Below, one piece after another: positions 27,336 to 37,913 of a DNA stretch of 64,000 bases. The translations under genes and the position numbers were made by a program. The DNA comes from Stieleria varia (lineage in GTDB: Bacteria > Planctomycetota > Planctomycetia > Pirellulales > Pirellulaceae). The stretch lies in NCBI RefSeq assembly GCF_038443385.1, contig NZ_CP151726.1:6882001-6946000 (forward strand), given 5' to 3'. The notes beneath the pieces are model-generated. The model searched no databases. It worked only from the letters and a program-made list of their open reading frames with translations, and was not told the DNA's origin. Numbering within the stretch: position 1 is the first letter of the stretch; every line of letters starts with the position of its first letter.

Positions 27336-27836
27336 ATGCCAAGCTCGAAATCTGCCGAAATGTTGACATCTGACGTGACCACGGAGCAAACCGGATTGGA
27401 CGATTGCTCGTCAACGACGCAGGAGGCAGCGACTGAAAAAACAGGTTCATTGCCAAGCGACGTGATCACGCTGGATCGTCGTCAAGAAGAACGACGCGGC
27501 GGAAATCCTGACGCGACCGACGTGGGTGTGATGAAATCGCCACGACGCAAGAAACAGCGTCGCCGCCACATCGACCCCACGACCTGCGAGCGTGACTACT
27601 CGGACCAAGAAGTCGAATTCATGCGGGCGATGGACGATTACAAACGGCAGTCCGGTCGCATGTTCCCAACCTGCAGCGAAGTCTTGGAAGTCGTTCGTGC
27701 CCTCGGATACGTCCAACTGGATGACGAACAACGTGACATCCTGGGGCTGGATGACTCGGCCGATGAATTGGATTGCGAAGCCGAAGCCGCTTCGGACGAA
27801 GACGAGAGCTGGGAAAACGACGAAATCGAAATTTGA
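27336..27836 (+). CDS. Conserved-looking soluble protein of unknown function
   Basis: 166 residues. The N-terminal half is disordered and includes a basic patch ([11 protein letters not shown]). The core reads [34 protein letters not shown], which looks like a small helical domain, and the C-terminus is very acidic. No membrane segments. I recognise no named family, although the [25 protein letters not shown] pattern looks conserved. Confidence 0.6.
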   Translation: MPSSKSAEMLTSDVTTEQTGLDDCSSTTQEAATEKTGSLPSDVITLDRRQEERRGGNPDATDVGVMKSPRRKKQRRRHIDPTTCERDYSDQEVEFMRAMDDYKRQSGRMFPTCSEVLEVVRALGYVQLDDEQRDILGLDDSADELDCEAEAASDEDESWENDEIEI

Positions 27837-28003
27837 TTCGCTCAGATCTCCACCCGCGCAACAGCTGGGCTTGGTGACTCGCGTCTGCAAGACCGGTCAT
27901 CGGGCCTTGTTGTATTTGGGGGCACCCGTGCAAGACATCGACTTAGCAGGATCGCTATCATGATCTGCTGGTCATCCCTCGCACCCGAACGAAAAGACTC
28001 TCC

Positions 28004-28390
28004 GTGCGTCTGCTGGTTTACCTTTGGTCGCTCCCCAACACGTTGTTGGCCATCACCATTGGCCTGTTGTTGATGGGGCGGTTTCAACTGGTCGATGGCG
28101 TTGTTGAGATCCATGGCCGTAGAGTGGCCGCGGTTCTGCGGAGACTGCCTGTTCCCGCATCCGCGATGACACTCGGTCACGCGGTGTTCGGCCAGACACT
28201 CGATACGCTACAAATCACTCGCCGGCACGAACGAGTGCACGTCCGACAGTACGAGCGTTGGGGGCCATTCTTTGTTCCCGCTTACGTGCTGATCTCGCTG
28301 ATCCTGTACGCCCGTGGCAGAGACGGATACCGCGAGAACCCGTTTGAAATCGAAGCCTATGCGGTGGACGATCCGAGTCAGCGCGTTTGA
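28004..28390 (+). CDS. Small membrane protein with HExxHxxQYE motif
   Basis: 128 residues from a GTG start. A hydrophobic N-terminal segment (LSPNTLLAITIGLLL type, LPNTLLAITIGLLLMG) and a second one (FFVPAYVLISLILY) flank a motif RRHERVHVRQYERWGPFF, which includes HERVH, an HExxH arrangement. The C-terminus ends YRENPFEIEAYA. It looks like a widespread family of small proteins with HVRQYERWG; whether it binds metal is not known. Confidence 0.6.
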   Translation: MRLLVYLWSLPNTLLAITIGLLLMGRFQLVDGVVEIHGRRVAAVLRRLPVPASAMTLGHAVFGQTLDTLQITRRHERVHVRQYERWGPFFVPAYVLISLILYARGRDGYRENPFEIEAYAVDDPSQRV

Positions 28391-28550
28391 CGAAGTCGAA
28401 TGAAATCAATCGTGGCGGTTCTACCGATTGCCAAAACCTCGATGAAGGGGGACAGACAGTAACGCAAAGGGATTCTCTGATTGCGGCGGCCTACATTTCC
28501 ATGACGCCCCTCTCGCTTTTCCGAATCAGCCTCCCCAGTGAGACCCTCAC

Positions 28551-29282
28551 GTGAATCACACGCTTGCCACTCGATCTTCGCTTGCTTTCGTCGCCATCCT
28601 GATCTGCTGTTGCAGCATCGGTTGTGATTCACTGATCAATCCGCCGGAACCGGTTGTCCAGCGTTTGGACGTTCGTGACGTCTTTCTGCAAGCGAACCTG
28701 ACGTGTCCGATTCGATTGGATGCGTTTGTAACGTTGGAGGAAGTCAACATGGTGGATGACAACAAGGTGGAATTCTTGTACCTCGTCAACAGAACAGGAA
28801 CTCCCATCTTTCGAGTGATGGACCCCGAAGTCATGAAGGCGGGGATCCTGAAGCGAGTCCAGGGAGGGCCGATGGCCAAAGCGGTGATTCAATACGATTT
28901 GACGATGATCCACACTTACTTCGACGAAGACGGAGATACGATCAGCGAATACACCGTCGATCGATACGATCTGACAGAACTGACCCGTCCAGGCGAAGAA
29001 GCCTTACCTGCGCCTGAGACGCCTGAGACGCCTGAGCCCGCCGACGACCTCGATCCACTGTCCGACGAATTCTTTGTCACGCAGGAGCCGGAATCGGACT
29101 CCGAAGAAGCGGCATTGGACGCGGACGTTGATGAATCAATCGGCGAAGATTCCATGGACGTGGAGATCGTGGAACCACCAAGCGAACCGGCGCCGCCGGA
29201 GTTGCCACAAAAAGTTCCCGCAGCGGATTCGAGTCCAGACAACCCCGCCGCGATTCGCAGCAACCCGTTTTTTCAAGGCTAA
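28551..29282 (+). CDS. Lipoprotein of unknown function
   Basis: The N-terminus is a lipoprotein signal (LAFVAILICCCSIGC, lipobox Cys near residue 25). A ~110-residue folded part follows with VVQRLDVRDVFLQANLTCPI and KAVIQYDLTMIHTYFDEDGD, then an acidic, proline-rich tail (about 100 residues) containing a short PET repeat. GTG start. It is not recognised as a known family; it could be a surface or periplasm-facing protein. Confidence 0.6.
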   Translation: MNHTLATRSSLAFVAILICCCSIGCDSLINPPEPVVQRLDVRDVFLQANLTCPIRLDAFVTLEEVNMVDDNKVEFLYLVNRTGTPIFRVMDPEVMKAGILKRVQGGPMAKAVIQYDLTMIHTYFDEDGDTISEYTVDRYDLTELTRPGEEALPAPETPETPEPADDLDPLSDEFFVTQEPESDSEEAALDADVDESIGEDSMDVEIVEPPSEPAPPELPQKVPAADSSPDNPAAIRSNPFFQG

Positions 29283-29349
29283 CAGCCAACAACACGTAGG
29301 AGCGTCTCTCCGAGACGCTCACCCCCGCGAGCAAAGCGAGCGGCCCAGA

Positions 29350-29490
29350 TCGTAGGTCATGCTCCGCATGACAGATTACGGTACGTCCATCTTCACGCTC
29401 AGCCGCCAGGACCCAAGGAAAACTCCTACGGATTTCCGATGCGGCCGCATTGCGATGAACCTATGGCGTCATGCAGAGCATGACCTACCG
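29350..29490. repeat. Palindromic intergenic element (GGTCATGCTC arms)
   Basis: GTAGGTCATGCTCCGCATGAC near 29352 is matched by the inverted GTCATGCAGAGCATGACCTAC near 29468. A smaller hairpin (CGTCTCTCCGAGACG) precedes it at about 29302. No coding content. Confidence 0.6.
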
Positions 29491-29498
29491 GATGAACT

Positions 29499-29636
29499 GG
29501 GCTGTTCAAAACGTTGGTCTTGACATGCAACTTCAATTCGCCGGTGTTGTTCCTCCATTTGGAAGATACGCCTTCGGCGTAGGGAGAAAACTTGCGCATG
29601 GCAATCCCCGTACAACCCCAATCTTTTGAACAGCCC
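29499..29636. repeat. 138-bp element with GGGCTGTTCAAAA inverted ends, copy 1
   Basis: Starts GGGCTGTTCAAAACGTTGG and ends TTTTGAACAGCCC. The interior carries TTGACATGCAACTTCAATT and a TACGCCTTCGGCGTA hairpin. A near-identical copy lies at 31969-32105 and a degraded one at 42117-42195. Confidence 0.85.
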
Positions 29637-29785
29637 GGCACAAGGCCGGTTGGAGTCTGGCGATAAGGTGAAGCTCGACCTTCGTTAAACTTCTTGCTTG
29701 AACCTGATACAATCCACGGCGAATCGGGCGAGTTGAGAAGTGACGACCGATTGACGCCGGTGCCAAACGCGGACTTTCAGAGGTC

Positions 29786-31843
29786 TTGGATCAAGTGTTG
29801 TGTCGTTCATTTACTACTCTGGCTTTTTATCTCGCCCTGATCTTGCTATCGGCTTGCGTCCCGACCGTTTTGGCAGAGGATGTGAAAGGAATTCGTTGGC
29901 CTGAAGGGCAAGCGATTCCGAAATTCTCGCAGCCCGCCGAGACGCTTGACGCGATTGAATTGCAGTCGTTGTCCAGCGACGAGCAGATCACATTCTCGTC
30001 GCTGCAAGGTCAAGTCAACGCACAGCGGCCGCGGATCCTCTTGCTTGATGCACGCGCCGACGAAGGCCGCGACACCTGGGCCGAGACACCGACAGTCGCT
30101 TTGGGGGAACGCAAGATCTACGATCGCGACGAGCGGTTTGAATTGCTACGCAAGTACATCGGCGAATTCAAAGGCTACGTTCTCTATGATCCCAAAAAGA
30201 GTTCCCACTATCGCAACTTGGCGGGAACCATTGCGGGAATCGAACACTTGTTGCCCGTGTCGGTACGGTTGGCTGGCGAGCTGCAAAACGCTGGATTGAA
30301 GCTAGAGATCATCCACGACTTGACTACCCTGCCGATGACAACTGGTCCGGAAGTCTACAAGTACATGCACCAAGAGGTTTGGCCACGGTGCACGAAACGC
30401 TTGCTGGTCAGCGCGGACCCTGGTCGAAATGGAGATCACAGTCACACTCGAGACATCGCCGCGGCCGTGGGCGCTGCGGTGGTTTGGCTGGACAATCGCG
30501 ATCCGGACGAAAGGGACTTGATGCGAAAGTTCTTTGCGGAGATGGCGGCTGGCGATGCCATTGTCTTGGGGTGGTATACGACGGAGCGATCTGGCATCAC
30601 GACTGCGTCGGAGTTTGGCATTGGCACCGTGCCCGCCGATTTCTATGTCAGCGGCAGTGTTTACGGAAGCGGAGACGATGCCATCGAGATACCGCCCATT
30701 CCACCACGCGACTCGCTTGACAACAAAGCGTACCTGACAATCTTTATCAGTGATGGCGACAACGTGCAGTACAACCAACGTGCCATGCGAAAAGGCTGGG
30801 ATCGCAACCGACGCGTTCGTGGAACGATTCCATTGAACTGGACGATTTCGCCAGCGCTCGTGGATATCGGCCCCGGTTTGATGAACTACTACTATCGGAC
30901 AGCGACACCGATGGATTGCTTCGTCACGGGACCATCCGGCATGGGCTACATGATGCCCGTCAACACGCTGAACGAACCCGGCGCACCGGCCGGTGTGTAC
31001 ACGACAGAGCCCGCGATGATGAGAGGATACGCAAGGATGACGCAGCGGTATTTGCGTCGATCTGGTTTGCAAATCATCACGGTCTGGGACAACTTGACCC
31101 CGCAGCATCGAGAAATTTTCGCGAACGAGTGTGACGACTTGGAAGGCGTTACCGTGCAGAATTTCCGTGACGATCCGTCCGTCGAGTCGAGCGAGATCGA
31201 CGATCGCCTTCGATTTGAACGATTGAAGATCCCGTACTGCACGACACCCGAGCATCTGGACCGTGACATCCGAGGGCGGCTTGCGCGATGGAACCAAAAG
31301 GAGCCACTCTTCCTCGCCTATCAAGTCAATGTCTGGCAAGAACTGTCACCTCGAAAGATCAAAGAACTTGCAGATCAATTGCGTCAGGAATTTGGTGACA
31401 CGATCTGTTTTGTCAGGGCCGACCACTACTTTGATTTACGGAGGGAGGCCGATGGATTGCCGTACAACTTGACCAAGCTGTCATCGACAAGAAACCGCAG
31501 CGTTCCTGATTCGACCGCCGAGATCGATTGCCTAAGCGACGGAAGCATGGCAACGTCTATGGAAGTAACGTCGCCTCACACGATTGAGTTTGAATTTCAA
31601 TCTCAGGTAACGGTGGACCGTTTTCGCTGTCTCTGTGAACGTCCACAAGACATCGTGGTCGACGTCCTGTTCTGTGCTGATGGGGACTTCGGCCAACTCA
31701 CCAAGCGAAAAGATGACGCCCCCGTAAACCAGTGGCTGGACTTCGCAACTGATGCCACACGTTTTGTACGTTTCACCGTGCGGCCAAGAGAACCGAACCA
31801 TTCGGTGACACTCAGTGAAATCGAGATCTTTGGCCGAGAGTGA
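29786..31843 (+). CDS. Exported GxGYxYP-family protein
   Basis: Secreted or lipid-anchored protein of the GxGYxYP family, putative carbohydrate-active proteins. The N-terminus is hydrophobic (LAFYLALILLSACVPTVLA). The signature region reads DCFVTGPSGMGYMMPVNTL with GMGYMMP at the family motif, preceded by FISDGDNVQYNQRAM and IPLNWTISPALVDI. The C-terminal ~130 residues (VDRFRCLCERPQDI to VTLSEIEIFG) resemble a discoidin-like sugar-binding domain. The start is uncertain: TTG 29786, GTG 29795 and TTG 29798 are all possible. Enzyme activity is unproven for the family. Confidence 0.82.
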   Translation: MDQVLCRSFTTLAFYLALILLSACVPTVLAEDVKGIRWPEGQAIPKFSQPAETLDAIELQSLSSDEQITFSSLQGQVNAQRPRILLLDARADEGRDTWAETPTVALGERKIYDRDERFELLRKYIGEFKGYVLYDPKKSSHYRNLAGTIAGIEHLLPVSVRLAGELQNAGLKLEIIHDLTTLPMTTGPEVYKYMHQEVWPRCTKRLLVSADPGRNGDHSHTRDIAAAVGAAVVWLDNRDPDERDLMRKFFAEMAAGDAIVLGWYTTERSGITTASEFGIGTVPADFYVSGSVYGSGDDAIEIPPIPPRDSLDNKAYLTIFISDGDNVQYNQRAMRKGWDRNRRVRGTIPLNWTISPALVDIGPGLMNYYYRTATPMDCFVTGPSGMGYMMPVNTLNEPGAPAGVYTTEPAMMRGYARMTQRYLRRSGLQIITVWDNLTPQHREIFANECDDLEGVTVQNFRDDPSVESSEIDDRLRFERLKIPYCTTPEHLDRDIRGRLARWNQKEPLFLAYQVNVWQELSPRKIKELADQLRQEFGDTICFVRADHYFDLRREADGLPYNLTKLSSTRNRSVPDSTAEIDCLSDGSMATSMEVTSPHTIEFEFQSQVTVDRFRCLCERPQDIVVDVLFCADGDFGQLTKRKDDAPVNQWLDFATDATRFVRFTVRPREPNHSVTLSEIEIFGRE

Positions 31844-31885
31844 TTGCGAAAGTGCTTGATTGGTCGGCTTGCGATTTCTATCACG

Positions 31886-31968
31886 CTAGTGCATCGTCCA
31901 GTGTTGATTTTGGGGTTAGCCGTTTTGGCGATAGCCACGGTTGAGTCGCGAAAACCGTGGCTAACGCA
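31886..31968. repeat. Truncated copy of the GCATCGTCCAG element
   Basis: Starts at GCTAGTGCATCGTCCAGTG and follows the 125-bp element at 14990 through AAAACCGTGGCTAACGC, then stops abruptly where the next repeat (31969) begins. The right terminus is lost, so the neighbouring element probably inserted into it or deletion followed. Confidence 0.8.
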
Positions 31969-32105
31969 GGGCTGTCAAAACGTTGGTCTTGACATGCAAC
32001 TTCAATTGACCGGTTTTGTTTCTCATTTGGAAGCTACGCCTTCGGCGTAGTGGGAGAAAAGTTGCGCATGCCAATCCCCGTACAACCCCAACCTTTTGAC
32101 AGCCC
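31969..32105. repeat. 137-bp element with GGGCTGTCAAAA inverted ends, copy 2
   Basis: Nearly identical to the copy at 29499 in length and content (CAACTTCAATT, TACGCCTTCGGCGTA, GCGCATGCCAATCCCCGTAC). Ends CCTTTTGACAGCCC. It directly follows the truncated GCATCGTCCAG element. Confidence 0.85.
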
Positions 32106-32144
32106 AGTGTGTAGGATCACGCTCTTGGATGTCCTCGCCTTACC

Positions 32145-32184
32145 AAAAAAAGCCGCGGGCGATGTGATCATCGTCCGCGGCTTC
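32145..32184 (-). terminator. Rho-independent terminator of the BON-domain gene
   Basis: Read on the minus strand, AGCCGCGGACGATG and CATCGCCCGCGGCT form a stem with one G-U pair around ATCA, followed by a run of T residues. It begins about 30 bp after the stop codon at 32214. Confidence 0.85.
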
Positions 32185-32213
32185 GTTTTCAGAACTGTTG
32201 ATTGCCTGACCGA

Positions 32214-33380
32214 TTACTTATCGGTGAAGTCCAGGAACCACCATCCGTCATCCCATTCCAGGGAGACCTTACGCCAGCCCATGGGAACTTGAGGATAGGG
32301 GTAGAACGGTCCGATGTATGGCCAAGCCGAGGGGCTGTACTGTTGCGGATAGCTCAGTGCAGCGTAGTTGGGGCTCGATGCGTAACCTGGCCAAGCGTAG
32401 TTGGGCAAGTTGGGTGCATCATAGCGAGGAGCACCGACGCCTCCGCCGTAGTTCATCGGCATTGGCTGCCCCATGGGAGCGCCCATCATCGGGGCACCTG
32501 CCATTTGCATTTGGTACTGAGCGGGCATGGCTGGCACGCCCATCGGAGCGGCTGCCATGGCAGCAGGGGTACCGTAGCTTTGCATCGGCTGGCTGACAGG
32601 ATCTACCGCGACGGGTGTCATCCGGGTGCTGGCCATTTGAGCAGGAACCGCAGCGTGTTGCTGAGTGGGCTCGGGCAGACGTGGCAAGCTTGGGACGCTG
32701 ATCGAATCGTTGACGGTGACGACGCCGGGGACTTGACCGGCAAGTTCAACGATCCGTTCGCGTTGTGCTTCGGAGCTGGCACGTCCACGAAGCTCGATGA
32801 CTCCGTTGTTGCATTTGACGTCCACGCCGAATCCACGCAGTTGGCCGGCTTTTTGAGCCTTGCCTAGTTCGCTGACCACACCATTGATCAGAGCTTGATC
32901 GTTGTTGGTGGGCTGTGCGACTTCCATTGCAGCGGTGCGAAGCACTTCGCCCGGTGCTACTTCCTGCGGAAGGTTTTCCACGGGATTGTTTTTGTTCGCT
33001 TCTTGAGCCAATGCTTCTCGAAGCGAGAAACCTGGATCACTGCTAGCGACCTTGGCCGTCGGTTTTACGACCGCCGCCGCTTTGGGCTGAGCCTTGGCGT
33101 TGACGGTGACTTCGTCGACGACATTGCTGATGCCCTCGATACCTTTGGCGGCCGCCAAGACGAGTTCTTTCTGCTCGGCTTGACTAACGGCACCGCGGAA
33201 CAGGACGACGCCTTGGTCGACCTTCATGTCCAAAGTGAAATCTTTCAAGGCTCCCGAATCACGGTTGCTCTTGAGCCGGGTCATGATCTGTTCGGCAATC
33301 TCTCGGTCACCTGCGTAGGCCTGCACAGACCCGAGCACGGTGATCGCGGCGATCGCCCATCCGAAATACTTACGACGCAT
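32214..33380 (-). CDS. Exported BON-domain protein
   Basis: A signal peptide (MRRKYFGWAIAAITVLGSVQAYA) is followed by two BON domains: residues about 25-95 (ALKDFTLDMKVDQGVVLFRG to GISNVVDEVTV) and about 165-235 (GFGVDVKCNNGVIELRGRAS to PGVVTVNDSISV). BON domains bind phospholipid or membrane surfaces in proteins such as OsmY. The C-terminal third is rich in Ala, Met, Pro, Gly and Tyr and ends WRKVSLEWDDGWWFLDF. A strong terminator follows. Probably a periplasmic or envelope protein; a precise role is not evident. Confidence 0.85.
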   Translation of the reverse strand: MRRKYFGWAIAAITVLGSVQAYAGDREIAEQIMTRLKSNRDSGALKDFTLDMKVDQGVVLFRGAVSQAEQKELVLAAAKGIEGISNVVDEVTVNAKAQPKAAAVVKPTAKVASSDPGFSLREALAQEANKNNPVENLPQEVAPGEVLRTAAMEVAQPTNNDQALINGVVSELGKAQKAGQLRGFGVDVKCNNGVIELRGRASSEAQRERIVELAGQVPGVVTVNDSISVPSLPRLPEPTQQHAAVPAQMASTRMTPVAVDPVSQPMQSYGTPAAMAAAPMGVPAMPAQYQMQMAGAPMMGAPMGQPMPMNYGGGVGAPRYDAPNLPNYAWPGYASSPNYAALSYPQQYSPSAWPYIGPFYPYPQVPMGWRKVSLEWDDGWWFLDFTDK

Positions 33381-33619
33381 TGAATTGCCTCCCTACAGTT
33401 CTGAAACGCTCCGGCTCGAAGCATGGATCTCCGAGAACCACCCGCATCATTGCGGGGACCTGGCCACGGGTGGCGATAAAGCCTACGGGTCATCCGTGCC
33501 TTGCCGGTGTTGTTGGTTGTTTCGGCGATTGGTGGAATCGGCAGGTAGGTTTTTTCTGATTTTGTGGCTGATTCAAGCCCCAAACACCGCAAAGTCACCC
33601 CAGATTACCGTCACGGCAC

Positions 33620-33650
33620 AAAAAAACGCCGCCTTCGGGTGAAGGCGGCG
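33620..33650 (-). terminator. Rho-independent terminator of fusA
   Basis: On the minus strand CGCCGCCTTC, loop ACCC, GAAGGCGGCG, followed by seven T residues. The perfect 10-bp stem lies about 65 bp downstream of the fusA stop. Confidence 0.95.
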
Positions 33651-33714
33651 TAAGCGGGTTTGTCATCAAGAGAATGCAAGCTATCCACGTGTTGAGCGCG
33701 GACCAGCGGCGAGC

Positions 33715-35799
<2,085 letters not shown>

Positions 35800-36442
35800 A
35801 ACTTTCACCTAAGCGAGGCACACGATACTTGTTGAGTTCTCGGGGACGCGGCAGACACTCGCGTCGACATTAATTGGTTAGGAAACCGAGAGAAAGAACG
35901 TGGCTTTTTATGTGGGGGTTGACCATGGAAATGGTTTCCCAGACCGGTCAGCGACGAGTGCACAGACAGCACTGGACGCATGGTGTCACGACGCCGCGAA
36001 CAGGGAGCGGATCGAGCCGGGCTGGAAGGGGGGGGACGCAGGCCTGGCTGGCATCGGTGGCATCGAATCCCGGTGGCGGGAACACGCGAAGGACACCGTT
36101 GGCAGTGGCTAGTGAAATTGTCGATCGCCAGTGCGTCCGACAATTTGTGAGGAATATGGCAAAGGATTCGTCAGTTGGAAAGGGCAAATGCCGGGCCAAC
36201 TCACCGGACCTCCTCACCGATCGGTCAGCCGATGGTTTGCGCAAAGGCAGGATTTCCCCTTGTCAGCCCGCCCGCGCCCCTGCATACTCCCCGGTTCGAA
36301 ATATTGGCGAGTCGACGAGCGAGTGCACCTTGCGGGTGAAATTCGAGTCTTGTCGACCGCTTCGGGATACCAATCTCACGCTGTGAGTCTTTGTCTGTGG
36401 TGTCCCGTGATTGTCCGATCGCCTAAAGAGAAAGAACCCGCA
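35800..36442. other. Divergent fusA-rpsR intergenic region
   Basis: About 640 bp between two highly expressed translation genes read in opposite directions. Several frames are open, but none resembles a protein. A G-rich run (near 36025-36040) is present. Promoters and leader sequences for both genes should lie here; no known riboswitch or RNA was recognised. Confidence 0.5.
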
Positions 36443-36721
36443 ATGCCTCCACGTCCCATGAGCACCCGTAGCCGGGCGAGAAAACGTTCTCGCGTCCGAT
36501 CTCGTGCGAAAAAGAAAGATCCGATTTTCGTCGATGGCCAGCGTCCGCGGCCGATGTACGTCGACTACAAAGACGTCGAACTGCTCAAGAAGATGATCAA
36601 TCGTCAGGGCAGAATCGTCGGCCGCCGCAAAAGCGGTTGTACTGCCGCCAGCCAGCACGCCGTGACCTCCGCGGTCAAACGTGCTCGGTACATGGCCCTG
36701 CTGCCGTTCGTTGGCGACTGA
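36443..36721 (+). CDS. rpsR: Ribosomal protein bS18
   Basis: Small-subunit ribosomal protein. A basic N-terminus ([18 protein letters not shown]) is followed by the S18 core: [20 protein letters not shown] and a C-terminal [13 protein letters not shown], matching the bS18 pattern. 92 residues, normal for the family. The frame extends upstream, but the ATG at 36443 has AGAGAAAG upstream and gives the right length. It is not next to rpsF, ssb or rplI as in many bacteria. Confidence 0.93.
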   Translation: MPPRPMSTRSRARKRSRVRSRAKKKDPIFVDGQRPRPMYVDYKDVELLKKMINRQGRIVGRRKSGCTAASQHAVTSAVKRARYMALLPFVGD

Positions 36722-36758
36722 TTTCGGGATAGTGTTCTTCCAAGACAGTAGTCTCAAG

Positions 36759-36815
36759 ACCCGGGTCCGAGATGGCCGCCATTAATTTGCGGCCTGGGTA
36801 AGATCCGGGTTTTTT
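36759..36815 (+). terminator. Likely rho-independent terminator of rpsR
   Basis: ACCCGGGTC pairs with GATCCGGGT with one mismatch, enclosing a second stem GGCCGC/GCGGCC, and is followed by six T residues. It starts 38 bp after the rpsR stop. Confidence 0.7.
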
Positions 36816-36945
36816 GATGCGCCCCGACCTGTTTATGGAACGGCAGCTCCATTTTCGTGTGTCCCCATTACATTGCCCCACTGTTGCCGACCTCGTCGGA
36901 TTCGGTGACAAGGTTGCCTTCTCTACAGCACGAGTCCCCCTGCCC

Positions 36946-37359
36946 ATGAGCTTTTTGACGCGACGACGAGTCGAATTTCGGGACACGGATGCGGCCGGGA
37001 TCGTGCATTTTTCGGCATTTTTTCCGATGATGGAGGTCGCCGAGCATGAGATGCTCAGGTCTCTGGGAATCGCCATCTTGCCCGACCACGACTCGACCCC
37101 GAGGCTGACTTGGCCTCGAGTCTCTGCCCAATGCGACTATGTGTCCGCGGCCCGCTTTGAGGACGAACTGCAGATCGAGGTCAGGATCGGCAAAATCGGC
37201 AACTCGTCGGTTCGCTACGATTTTGCCTTTCGCAACGACGAAACGATGGTCGCGAAGGGCTCGATGACGGCCGTCTGCTGTGAGCTGTTGCCGGGCGGCG
37301 GGCTGGCCAAAGCGACGATTCCCACAGAGATTCGCGAGAAATTCGCTTCGGTGGGCTAG
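36946..37359 (+). CDS. 4HBT-type acyl-CoA thioesterase
   Basis: Hotdog-fold thioesterase of the YbgC/4HBT type. It has RRRVEFRDTDAAGIVHFSAFF, with the catalytic Asp in DTDAAGIVHF, and the usual DYVSAARFEDELQIEVRIGKIG and later KGSMTAVCC sheet segments. The ATG at 36946 gives 137 residues, the normal family size; the frame extends further upstream without similarity. The stop TAG is in a CTAG and repeats start three bases later. The acyl-CoA substrate is unknown. Confidence 0.88.
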   Translation: MSFLTRRRVEFRDTDAAGIVHFSAFFPMMEVAEHEMLRSLGIAILPDHDSTPRLTWPRVSAQCDYVSAARFEDELQIEVRIGKIGNSSVRYDFAFRNDETMVAKGSMTAVCCELLPGGGLAKATIPTEIREKFASVG

Positions 37360-37362
37360 CCC

Positions 37363-37590
37363 TGGGCTGTTCAAAACATTGGTGTTGGCATTGTTTTTTC
37401 AGTCCATGTTTTTGCCCCATGCATCGCAATCAGAGTGAGCCTCAGGCGCTAGCCGTGGGCCGGCACCACAATCCGCCTCAGGCCCACGGCTAGCGTCTGA
37501 GGCTCACAGGGCGCCACCAGCTGCGCCGGGAGAGGTGACAGAAACTTGCGGAGCGACATAGTGCCACAACCCCAAATTATGAACAGCCCA
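37363..37590. repeat. 228-bp relative of the GCCTCAGGCGCTAGCC repeat with inverted ends
   Basis: Ends TGGGCTGTTCAAAACATTGG and ATGAACAGCCCA are inverted. The interior contains GTGAGCCTCAGGCGCTAGCC and its inverted GGCTAGCGTCTGAGGCTCAC, then CACCAGCTGCGCCGG, the same blocks as the ~181-bp units at 54577 in opposite orientation. It combines terminal repeats like those at 29499 with that interior. Confidence 0.82.
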
Positions 37591-37597
37591 GCGCTAG

Positions 37598-37772
37598 CCC
37601 GGATTATTCACGCGACTCACTACGGTCTTCGCAACACGTTTGCGTGAAACGGCTTGCGAGGGTTGGCATGAAATTAGTCTGCGCATATCAGCCGCCACGC
37701 GATAGCGTCCGGTTCTCACGCCTGTAATCGGGAACCGGACGCTATCGCGTGCCGGCTGATGAATATTCCGGG
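37598..37772. repeat. 175-bp CTAG-flanked palindromic element, copy 2
   Basis: CCCGGATTATTCA to ATGAATATTCCGGG, bounded by CTAG at 37594-37597 and 37773-37776. The stem GCGATAGCGTCCGGTTC / GAACCGGACGCTATCGC is intact. Same length as copies at 20624 and 42307. Confidence 0.92.
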
Positions 37773-37913
37773 CTAGGGATTCGGGCATCTGCTGGCAATT
37801 GACCGCATTGGGAAAACCATTTGCGTGATCGCTGCGTACACTCCTTGCCGGGTCACCGGTGCGCACCCAATGCTCTGATCGAAACCTAATTTCCTTCGTT
37901 CTTTTCTGACCCC

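Noticed and set aside
35874-36386. 170-codon frame in the fusA-rpsR gap
   Set aside because: Composition looks random, it overlaps other equally long frames on both strands, and it runs into the rpsR leader.
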